A stretch of DNA of 64,000 nucleotides, taken from contig JABMLP010000045.1 of the NCBI GenBank assembly GCA_013176395.1, forward strand, positions 1 to 64,000. Direction: 5' to 3'. Origin of the DNA: Venturia oleaginea (taxonomy: Eukaryota; Ascomycota; Dothideomycetes; Venturiales; Venturiaceae). The position numbers and the translations under genes are program-made. Positions 23,532-32,354 of the stretch are shown piece after piece. The notes under the pieces are model-generated. The model saw only the letters and a program-made list of their open reading frames with translations. It had not been told where the DNA came from and made no database searches. The first letter of the stretch is position 1; the number at the start of each line of letters is the position of its first letter.

Positions 23532-25284
23532 ATGACCGGAACTGACAAAAAGTCGGATTACAACGCCTCGACGAGCCCAGATGTCGAGGATATATCGGAA
23601 GGATCAACAGTACTAATCGGAGAATCATCGTCCAACGATGGAGAATACCACCGAAGTATTTCTGCGAGACAGATGCATGTCAGTCAACCACTTCAGTGAC
23701 CAACATGCATCATAGAAACTGATAGCTTCTCCAGGTCATCTCCCTCGGCGGTCAAATCGGTGCAGGTCTCTTCATTTCCAGTGGCAAAAATCTGAGAGAT
23801 GGAGGTCCTGCCTCGCTATTCCTGGCCTTCTTTGTCGTTTGCACCTGCGTCTTCGCTGTCCTCCAGACCGTGTGCGAGATGACAATCTCATTCCCAACAT
23901 CTGGAAACTTCATCGACTACGCTGACAAGTTCGTGGATCCTGCTCTCGCTTTCGCTGCAGGCTTCTCCATGTGGCTGGGATGGACGGCCATTATTGCTGC
24001 CGAAGCAACTTTCTTCTCCGTCGTTGTCAACTATTGGGCCCAGAACAAGATACACGAGGCTGTTTGGCTGACAGTTTTCCTCGTTCTGATGGTAATCATT
24101 TTCAGTCTACCCAGCCAAGTATTCGCTTGGTTCGAGTACTTCACTGCCATCTTGAAATTCGTGGCCTTGCTCATCTTCATGGTTGCCGGACTGGCCATGG
24201 TTCTTGGTGCTGGTCCGAAGGGGTATGTCCGCCATGGAGAAACGTGGCAAAATGGTCTCGCGTTTCGCAATGGATTCAAAGGCTTTGGTAACAGCATTCT
24301 ATTGGCAATTTTGGCTATTGGCGACAACACATTCACCGGTTTCCTTGCAGGCGAGTCGAAGAACCCGAGATTTTCCGTCTCCCACGCCGCCTTTCTGATT
24401 CCAATCCGAGTCTCGGTGATGTATCTGGTCTCTATGGTCTTCATCGGTCTCCTCGTCTCCCCGACAGACGAACATCTGTTGGGAGGCTCAGGGGTGGCTG
24501 CATCTCCATTCGTTATTGCACTCAATACTGCCGGAATCAACGGACTTCCAGACTTTCTTAACGTAGTCATCATGCTGGGAGTCGCCGCTATTGCAGCAGA
24601 AAGTCTCTACATCGCTTCACGTATGCTCAGAGCCATGTCTCACCAACGTCTGATACCCGCATGGGTCGCTGGAGTGGACAGTCAAGGTCGTCCGAGAGCG
24701 TCTTTGGCCATCACGACCGTAGTAGCGGTTCTACTGACTTACATAAACCTGACTGGGGGAGGAATCACCGTCTTCAATTGGCTTGGACAGATTGCTACGA
24801 CAGGCTACTTCATGGTATGGATCGTTATCGCCATCACTTCGTTCAGATTCCGGGCTGCGTTGAAAGCACAAAATGATCCTCTCTTTCACCAAGTGTACGC
24901 ATGGAAATGCAGTTTCTGGCCGCTTCCGCCATATTGGCTGCTCCTCTGTTGCTCGCTATACATGGGCTGTTCCTTATACCTTGCGCTCTTCCCAATCGTA
25001 AGTCTCCGCCCACAACACCCACTGTTCTGATGGCTTCAACGCATTTCTAGGGTGCTGATTCACCAACTGCCGAGTATTTCTTCCAGTACATGTTCGGAAC
25101 CATTCTCATCATCTTCACTGGGCTAGGGTACAAAGTAGCATATCGAACAAAGTTGAGAGATCCATCCACGGTGGATCTACAAACTGGTCGGCGGCCGTTG
25201 AGTACAGAGGAAGTCATTGAGCTGGATGAGTATCACGCAAAATCCATGTGGCGAAGATTCTACTCCTTCATTCAGTTGTGGTGA
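23532..25284 (+). CDS. Amino acid permease (fungal AAP/APC superfamily)
   Basis: 547 aa in three exons (23532-23678, 23735-24997, 25051-25284). It has a hydrophilic, acidic N-terminus, then about 12 membrane segments starting with the APC signature VISLGGQIGAGLFISSGKNL, followed by the conserved FPTSGNFIDYADKFVDPALAF (split here as two motifs, FPTSG and DYADKFVDP), SLYIASRMLRAMS, and a soluble C-terminus ending FYSFIQLW. It imports amino acids across the plasma membrane; the substrate cannot be read from sequence. All three exons are open with no frameshift. The start is the first ATG in frame, 49 codons before intron 1. It is head-to-head with the oxidase-like gene, suggesting uptake and breakdown of an amino compound. 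Confidence 0.93.
23679..23734 (+). other. Permease intron 1
   Basis: 56 bp, donor GTCAGT, branch-like ACTGAT at 23718, acceptor CCAG. Joins ...RQMH to VISLGG in frame at the first membrane segment. Confidence 0.8.
24998..25050 (+). other. Permease intron 2
   Basis: 53 bp, donor GTAAGT, branch-like TCTGAT at 25025, acceptor TCTAG. Joins ...LALFPI to GADSPTAEY in frame. Confidence 0.88.
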
Positions 25285-26292
25285 TGTCTATTCTACTCTT
25301 TGACTCACAAAGGCCCAATCAGCATCCAAATATCAATCGAACATTTGGGTTTTAGCGGGTGGGTTATTAGCGCCTACTTCTTATCACCTCCTTTTGACGA
25401 GTTTTGTTCATTTCCTATCATGTTCACAACCCATATACGGCCTTCATTGCATCTAGCAAGAGATCGTGTCGTATGGCCTCGTATATTGGGTGACGAGAAT
25501 CCATCTTTTGCAATCGAAGCTTTGATTCTCTCATTATAAAGATGAGCCACTCCCATTTCATGGCTTTGTTTGATGATTCATTCCCAACCATTATACGAGA
25601 CGACGATAAATCATGTAAGTCTCTACATTCCTCACCACCCCAGGCTGCTTAACCCTTCTCCCCACCCACATGATTCTGTTTCCCCAACATTTGATCGAGA
25701 CTCTATGTGGATGCTTTCATCTCCAAAGGCTGCTGCAATACTCGCGCCAGAGCTCAAGATCATGGGAAAGTCAGCCGAACGACGAATATCTGCTGCTATA
25801 AGGCCACTGTTAAGGGGCGTAAATATCAGTATGATGCGGAGAGGAATGCTTGCATCTTTCATGATTTATTGCAAGCAATGCCTTCCATTGCTTTCTTCCT
25901 TGCTTCCAACTTACTTGGCAAGTTCTTCCGTCTTTTGAAACTCTTTCCATCGACTCTCCGTTGCAAAGATTAATGCTTATACAGCGGTAGTGACTTGAAG
26001 TCCCTATTGTACAATCTTTCCTGCAACGTTTGGGGCAAATTACAATCTATGATCCGCCGACGAATGATTGGCAGGCCTGTTCATTGTATCGAATTTTCCG
26101 TTGATGAATTGATGGGCTCGGAATTACAAGGGAAAATGTTGCTGACCATAACCAGTTTGACACGATAATCTTGTTCTCAATTCACCCACCACCATCAAAT
26201 ATCGGAACGGTCTTCAATAATAAACCCTTGCATTATGCCTGCTAAAACTTTACCCACAGATTTCCCATGAAATGAACGAAAAGACTACTTAC
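25285..26292. other. Intergenic, nothing recognised
   Basis: Downstream of the permease and up to the end of the left copia LTR. Short frames only, no repeat or gene I can support. Confidence 0.5.
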
Positions 26293-26437
26293 TGTTACGC
26301 TGAACGAGCAAAACAGAGTTATTCGGAAGTAGATTCAACACGAACTTAACGATAGGAGCCGATGAACAGAACGAGTGTCACCCTGTGACTTGACTGTATT
26401 GACTGCAGAGGTTAAGTACACCGTTGCATCTGCATGC

Positions 26438-28050
26438 TGATTGATTGATTGATTGATTGATTTTATCCTACTCGGTTGCAGCCGCTTAATCACGCAGCTA
26501 TGTCCGGTTAGGAGGACTTCATCAGACAGCCGACACGTGATAGATTATATAATCCACCGCGCCCCACTTCGCCCCGTTCACTGAAACAAGACCAGCTGTC
26601 CCCTCCGTCCTCCCTCTTTTCCCTTAACCAGTATCTCCAAATGCCCGCTGGCTCTTGTAGATACTGGTTATTCTGCTAGTATATCTGTGCTATGTAGACT
26701 CAAGAGGCAATGCCTCGTGTTTCGCCATCCTTCTACCTACAGTCTCCCTCTAATGCTCAGCTTGTCTATCTGTTTCGCCTTATCCCTCAAGGCCAATGGG
26801 TTCCCTAAGTATGTTTCTGCTTGTGAAAGTTGCCTTGCACCAGATTCCTATGCGGCGGTGTATTTGGTTGTGTGATGCTGGAGACAATAGTAACCATCGT
26901 AGTCGTGATTTCGCTGCTTGGGTGTGATACTCCGGGTATGCCCGTGGACGAGGCTGTCTGGTAGCTGCCGTATTGTATGGCGCCGATCGTGCTATAGACC
27001 TGCCGTCTTATAGTCGGAGCCTATCTGCTGCTAGTCGCTCTCCCTACTTGCTATATCACGCTCCTACTCTTGCCAATGCCATAACTGGGACGCAACAGTC
27101 TGGGGAGAGGCTCAAGGCTACGTCTGCTGGCTTGTAGGGAGGGGATTTGCCGCCAATAAGCTCCTTCTATACGTCCTTACTGCTTACTGTGTTGCGCACC
27201 TACTCTTGCCAATGCCATAACTGGGACGCAACAGTTTGGGGAGAGGCTCAAGGCTCTGGACATCAGCTTGCAGCAGAACGGTTTGCGGAGACGATAGTAG
27301 ATGAGGTTCTCTAGCAGCTGCCGTATCGTGTCGCACCGATTGTGTTGTAGACCTGTCGTCTTATAGTCGGAGCCTATCTGCTGCTAGTCGCTCTCCCTGC
27401 TTGCTATATCGCGCACCTACTCTTGCCAATGCCATAACTGGGACGCAACAGTCTGGGGAGAGGCTCAAGGCTACGTCTGCTAGCTTACAGGGAGGGGATT
27501 TGCCGCCAATAGGCTCCTTCTATGCGTCCTTACTACTTACTGTGTCGCGCACCTACTCTTGCCAATGCCATAACTGGGAGGCAACAGTTTGGGGAGAGGC
27601 TCAAGGCTCTGGGCAACAGCTTGTAGCAGGACGGTTTGCCAAGACGTTGGGAGAGGTTGTCTAGTCGTTGCAGTGGTGTGTGGTGCCGATTGTTGCGCAC
27701 CGGGCGTCTGGTGTTTGAGTTGTGTTGAAGGTATTGCCGTTCTAGCAGTGACTCGTCGACTCGGAGCGTTGCAGTGTCATCTGGGGTGATGGACTAGCCG
27801 GGAGATAGTGACTAGATGGTTGCTGTTGTCTTTGGTGGACGCATCGTTCGTGTAGCTTGCTCATGTATTCGTCTGCTTGCTCTGCCGTGGCCGCGACGGC
27901 GACTCTAGAGATATCTCATCGACGCTGAGGGACGCGCGATGGCCTCTAGAGGCCGGAGCGGCCACTGGCAGAGGTGTTTTGATGATCCTTAGATGATACT
28001 TCTGTAAATTCCAAAAATTGAGTTCTCGCTGTGTGTGCTGTTTTCCCTGA
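26438..28050. other. Insertion in copia LTR, unrecognised, tandem-repeat rich
   Basis: This segment is absent from the right-hand copy of the same LTR. It begins with a TGAT microsatellite (about 26436-26462), contains two 353 bp repeats, and ends GC-rich. No transposase or gene was recognised. The 14-bp direct repeat at its ends could be a target duplication or a recombination footprint. Confidence 0.6.
26995..27700. repeat. Tandem repeat, about 353 bp x 2, with inner 137 bp repeats
   Basis: TAGACCTGCCGTCTTATAGT begins at 26995 and again (one change) at 27348. Within each unit the block CTACTCTTGCCAATGCCATA, followed by ACTGGGACGCAACAGT, occurs twice about 137 bp apart (near 27065, 27202, 27415 and 27552). 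Some frames through it are open but none is convincing. Confidence 0.85.
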
Positions 28051-28176
28051 TTGCATCTGCATGCATATATATATGCATGTCAATGCATTCCTTGGCATCT
28101 ATCACGTGCACTATGCCTGAGGTATCAAGGACTGGCATGCCACTGTTCAACACTCCCACTCATGCCTAGACCTTAG

Positions 28177-28780
28177 CTATACCATTCCCAGTTGATGTAA
28201 GAAGTTCTGGAACTGTTGACCATTCTTTGGCTTAGTTAACCCATCTGCAACCATGTCTGCAGTAGGACAGAACTCCACGATCAATTGGTTCCTTTCCCTC
28301 ATTCTTCTGACATTGTTGTATGCGATGTCAATGTGTTTAGATCTCTCATGAGCATGGGAGTCCTTAACCAGGCTGAGACAAGCTTGGTTGTCTCCCTTCA
28401 GAACCATGAGAGGCTCAAAAGCGTTCTTGCCTACCATGTCCGGATGTCCCATTTCCCTTCAAGAGCGATGAAAGGAATTGAGCTTGTTTACCACCGCTGC
28501 TCATTGCCATGTATTCAGCTTCCATCGTAGAGGTTGCTACTGACTTCATCTTCTTGCTCATCCAGGCAACTGGTGCTCCAGCAAGAAAGAACACCCATCC
28601 TAGGATGGAGACCCTGTCTGCCTTGTCCATAGCGTAATCTGCATCTGAGTATCCCACAAGCCCAGTATGTCCTCCAATGCTGTATTCCAGTCCAAGATCT
28701 GGAAATGACCTGAGGTACCTAGCTACTTTCTTGATTGCCTTCTCATGGAATACCGTTGGGTCAGATGCATAGGAGCTGAG
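28177..28780 (-). pseudogene. Ty1/copia pol fragment (RT end and RNase H), left copy
   Basis: Reads on the minus strand from SSYASDPTVFHEKAIKKVAR through GLVGYSDADYAMDKADR, the RNase H start typical of copia, to MSKKMKSVATSTMEAEYMAM and the end VADGLTKPKNGQQF...GMV. The 5' part of pol is missing: at 28780 it is cut by gypsy LTR sequence after CTGAG. A frame change occurs near 28440. It is the inverted match of 60735-61336. Confidence 0.9.
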
Positions 28781-28937
28781 TGTTAAGGGATGGAATTCTT
28801 CTCTCTAGCTTATCCATGACTGGATTTCCAATTGTTCTCTTGTTATTCTGCAAGCTGTCATGTTCTATTTTGCAAGCTGTCATGTTCTATTTTGCAAGCT
28901 GTCATGTTCTATTTCGCAAGCTGCCATGTTCTATTTT
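28781..28937 (+). repeat. Gypsy LTR piece, 5' part of a split solo LTR (left arm)
   Basis: 157 bp starting TGTTAAGGGATGG and breaking off at ...CTATTTT, directly against the 5' LTR of gypsy B. It is the exact inverted counterpart of 60578-60734. Its 3' half is not found next to the end of B. Confidence 0.85.
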
Positions 28938-29246
28938 TGTTAAGGGATGGAATCCTTCTCTCTAGCTTATCCATGACTGGATTTCCAATTGTTCTCTTGT
29001 TATTCTGCAAGCTGTCATGTTCTATTTTGCAAGCTGTCATGTTCTATTTTGCAAGCTGTCATGTTCTATTTTGCAAGCTGTCACGTTTCCATTTAAAGAT
29101 ACTTTCTAGAAGGATCTATTGTAAGAGGAGGATTATATATACGAGCTATCCTTCCTGTACTTACACTTCTTCTCTGTACTTAGATACTTGAAATATAAGC
29201 TGTCTTCCCTCACTTGCGAAACACCTTTGAGGGTTGAACTCTTACA
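28938..29246 (+). repeat. Gypsy B 5' LTR
   Basis: 309 bp, TGTTAAGGG...CTCTTACA. Contains four units of a 22 bp repeat (TGCAAGCTGTCATGTTCTAT-like) and a TATATA stretch near 29137. GTACTTAGATA at 29176-29186 matches the primer site in inverse complement. Confidence 0.9.
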
Positions 29247-29998
29247 TTATCTAAGTACCTCAGTCTTACAAAGGAAGAAAGACTCACAGAGAGCAAGCTC
29301 CAAAAAGGAATTTCAAGAAGAGGACACTTGTCCTAATCCAAGAAGCGAGGGCCAACCTCAAGGGCCAAACAGAAAGGAATTTCAAGAAGAGGACACTTGT
29401 CCTAACTCAAGAAGCAAGGGCCAACCTCAAAGGCCAACTTCAAGGGCCAACCTCAAGGGCCAAACAAAAAGGGAATTCAAGAGAATTCAAGCTGAGATTT
29501 TCTAGAAGGTGCTAGAATCTCCAAGAAGCAAGGGCCAACCGAAAGGGCCAATCCAAAAAGGGAATTCAAGAGAATTCAAACTGAGATTTTCTAGAACGTG
29601 CTAGAATCTCCAAGAAGCAAGGGCCAATCGAAAGGGCCAATCCAAAAAGGGAATTCAAGAGAATTCAAACTGAGATTTTCTAGAACGTGCTAGAATCTCC
29701 AAGAAGCAAGGGCAGGTCATCCTAAGACAGCGTAGTCTTAGGAGTTGAAGCTGTAATAAGCTGAGGAAAGAAAGAGCTAGGAAGAGAGATTTAATACACT
29801 TGGCCTTCACAGTCCCTGGGAGCTCTGTCCTTAGTAATAAGGATTGCAGAGCGGACTATAGTGTAAAAATCCTTCTGGGATTCTATAGTCACCTTCCTAT
29901 ACTAATAGGCATTGACTCTATACTGCCTAGCAAATCTCTAGAGTAGAGCCTAGGAGTGTGTATAGTAGTGCTCTCTATTATCTCTCATAGGTGAAAAT
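29247..29998 (+). repeat. Gypsy B leader with direct repeats
   Basis: Untranslated leader with overlapping direct repeats: units of about 60 bp containing AGGAATTTCAAGAAGAGGAC, and about three 86 bp units with AAGGGAATTCAAGAGAATTC (near 29565, 29650). The corresponding leaders of A and C have two of the 86 bp units. Confidence 0.75.
29248..29258 (+). promoter_or_regulatory. Self-priming primer-binding site of gypsy B
   Basis: TATCTAAGTAC one base after the LTR end is the exact reverse complement of GTACTTAGATA in the LTR (29176-29186). This is the Tf1/sushi-type arrangement, where the 5' end of the element RNA folds back as primer instead of a tRNA. Confidence 0.7.
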
Positions 29999-30061
29999 AT
30001 GGAAGGAGAAGATCAGGAACAAAGAGTTCCTCAAGAACCCCAAGCCCTACAAGAAGCTATG

Positions 30062-30310
30062 TGTTAAGGGATGGAATCCTTCTCTCTAGCTTATCCATGA
30101 CTGGATTTCCAATTGTTCTCTTGTTATTCTGCAAGCTGTCATGTTCTATTTTGCAAGCTGTCATGTTCTATTTTGCAAGCTGTCATGTTCTATTTCGCAA
30201 GCTGCCATGTTCTATTTTGCAAGCTGTCACGTTTCCATTTAAAGATACTTTCTAGAAGGATCTATTGTAAGAGGAGGATTATATATACTAGCTATCCTTC
30301 CTGTACTTAC
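30062..30310 (+). repeat. Solo gypsy LTR in gag of B, 5' part
   Basis: 249 bp from TGTTAAGGG to ...TGTACTTAC. With 36456-36539 it makes one 333 bp LTR, flanked by CTATG on both sides, and cut at CTTAC by gypsy A. Confidence 0.9.
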
Positions 30311-30621
30311 TGTTAAGGGATGGAATCCTTCTCTCTAGCTTATCCATGACTGGATTTCCAATTGTTCTCTTGTTATTCTGCAAGCTGTCATGTTCTATTT
30401 TGCAAGCTGTCATGTTCTATTTCGCAAGCTGCCATGTTCTATTTCGCAAGCTGTCACGTTTCCATTTAAAGATACTTTCTAGAAGGATCTATTGTAAGAG
30501 GAGGATTATTTATACGAGCTATCCTTCCTGTATTTACACTTTCTTCTCTGTACTTAGGTACTTTGAAATACAAGCAGTCTTCTCTCACTTGCGAAACACC
30601 TTTGAGGGTTGAACTCTTACA
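30311..30621 (+). repeat. Gypsy A 5' LTR
   Basis: 311 bp, four 22 bp units. The primer site TATCTAAGTAC follows at 30623-30633. Its LTR partner reads GTACTTAGGTA at 30550-30560, one mismatch from the form in B and D. Confidence 0.9.
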
Positions 30622-31284
30622 TTATCTAAGTACCTCAATCTTACAAAGGAAGAAAGGCTCACAGAGAGCAAGCTCCAAAAAGGAATTTCAAGAAGAGGAC
30701 ACTTGTCCTAATCCAAGAAGCGAGGGCCAACCTCAAGGGCCAAACAGAAAGGAATTTCAAGAAGAGGACACTTGTCCTAACTCAAGAAGCAAGGGCCAAC
30801 CTCAAAGGCCAACTTCAAGGGCCAACCTCAAGGGCCAAACAAAAAGGGAATTCAAGAGAATTCAAGCTGAGATTTTCTAGAAGGTGCTAGAATCTCCAAG
30901 AAGCAAGGGCCAACCGAAAGGGCCAATCCAAAAAGGGAATTCAAGAGAATTCAAACTGAGATTTTCTAGAACGTGCTAGAATCTCCAAGAAGCAAGGGCA
31001 GGTCATCCTAAGACAGCGTAGTCTTAGGAGTTGAAGCTGTAATAAGCTGAGGAAAGAAAGAGCTAGGAAGAGAGATTTAATACACTTGGCCTTCACAGTC
31101 CCTGGGAGCTCTGTCCTTAGTAATAAGGATTGCAGAGCGGACTATAGTGTAAAAATCCTTCTGGGATTCTATAGTCACCTTCCTATACTAATAGGCATTG
31201 ACTCTATACTGCCTAGCAAATCTCTAGAGTAGAGCCTAGGAGTGTGTATAGTAGTGCTCTCTATTATCTCTCATAGGTAAAAAT

Positions 31285-32307
31285 ATGGAAGGAGAAGATC
31301 AGGAACAAAGAGTTCCTCAAGAACCCCAAGCCCTACAAGAAGCTATGGCAGCATTACAACATCAACTAGCCATTCAGAACGATGCTATTACGCGTATTCT
31401 TACAATCTTACCTAACACTACTCGCTCTGAGAACGTAGTAGAAGGACAAGAGACTAAGAATTCACAAAAAGACAGAATACATAGGAAGAAAGCTGTACTT
31501 CCTAAGCTCCAAGAATTTGATGGCAAGCGTTCTGAATGGGCTCAGTGGTTTCAACAAGCAAGGATGAAGTTGGAGATAGACGCAGAGTCTATAGGGGATA
31601 GTAGGAACCAATTTGCCTACATCTTCTCCTCTCTACGAGGCTCCGCAGCTCAGGCTACTTTGGCCTACGTAAAGACAGCTCCAGAGGAAGATAAAACGGG
31701 ACAGAAATTGTTACAGTATATGGACAACTTCTATGGCGATCCAGTACAACAACAAAGAGCTACTGTAAGCCTGTCCACAATCAAACAAAAAGAGAAAGAA
31801 CCCTTCTTCTCTTTTCTTCCCCGTTTTGAAACCACTCTTGCTAATGCTGGAGGAATGACTTGGCCTGACGCTGTTAAAATTGCATTTCTACACAAAGCAA
31901 TAAATCAAGAGCTGCGAAACCAGAGAATAGGCCAATCTCAGAGTACCTCCTACCAGCAGTTTGTGTCCGATCTTTTGAATACAAGTATGCAAATCACTAC
32001 AGCAAAGATGCTCTCTTCCTCAGAAGATAAGTTACGATTCAGAGATAAAGAGAAGTCTTTTAAAGATCTGAACGCTATGGACTGGGAGCCTACACGCGTA
32101 AACAAGTTAAAAATTTCGTCTAAAGCCTATGAATATAGGAAGGCAAATAACCTCTGCTTACGCTGTGGGAAGGCCGGCCATAGAATGAAAGACTGCTGGT
32201 TGGATACAGAGGTAGAAAGAGTCACGCAACTTGGTTCAAAAAGGGCCAAAGGAACCACTGAGGAGAATGAAGAAGTTGAAGAAGAGGACTACTCGGAAAA
32301 AGAGTAG
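31285..32307 (+). CDS. gag: Gypsy A Gag
   Basis: 340 aa from ATG 31285. Retrotransposon gag domain at about residues 65-240 (FDGKRSEWAQWFQQARMKLE), a CCHC nucleic-acid knuckle CLRCGKAGHRMKDC (about 293-306), then an acidic Glu-rich tail. Forms the particle shell. The stop TAG at 32305 comes two codons after a GGAAAAAG site where a -1 shift would enter the pol frame. This is the only uninterrupted gag of the three copies. Confidence 0.93.
   Translation: MEGEDQEQRVPQEPQALQEAMAALQHQLAIQNDAITRILTILPNTTRSENVVEGQETKNSQKDRIHRKKAVLPKLQEFDGKRSEWAQWFQQARMKLEIDAESIGDSRNQFAYIFSSLRGSAAQATLAYVKTAPEEDKTGQKLLQYMDNFYGDPVQQQRATVSLSTIKQKEKEPFFSFLPRFETTLANAGGMTWPDAVKIAFLHKAINQELRNQRIGQSQSTSYQQFVSDLLNTSMQITTAKMLSSSEDKLRFRDKEKSFKDLNAMDWEPTRVNKLKISSKAYEYRKANNLCLRCGKAGHRMKDCWLDTEVERVTQLGSKRAKGTTEENEEVEEEDYSEKE
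32296..32302 (+). promoter_or_regulatory. Candidate -1 frameshift site, gag to pol (gypsy A)
   Basis: GAAAAAG just before the gag stop. Re-reading one A shifts from the gag frame into the pol frame, which is open across the stop. The same bases occur at 37493-37499 (B) and 58587-58593 (C, minus strand). It is not a perfect X XXY YYZ heptamer, so the mechanism is inferred. Confidence 0.5.
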
Positions 32308-32354
32308 CCTCTATCCAAAGTCGTGGATGGAGGCGTAGAGTAGATAGAGCAAAA

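Larger units (their letters stand above)
26293..28152 (-). repeat. Ty1/copia 3' LTR, left copy, with 1.6 kb insertion
   Basis: On the minus strand the LTR starts TGTTGAACAGTGGC at 28152 and ends AACGAGC...GTAACA at 26293. Its two parts (28152 to about 28092 and about 26423 to 26293) together match the uninterrupted 190 bp LTR at 61361-61550, inverted. The middle 1.6 kb is foreign and carries the 14-mer TTGCATCTGCATGC at both ends (26424-26437 and 28051-28064). Confidence 0.8.

Noticed and set aside
27401..27789. ORFs in the 353 bp tandem repeat
   Set aside because: The frames arise from the repeat itself, shift between units and carry no domain that I can name.
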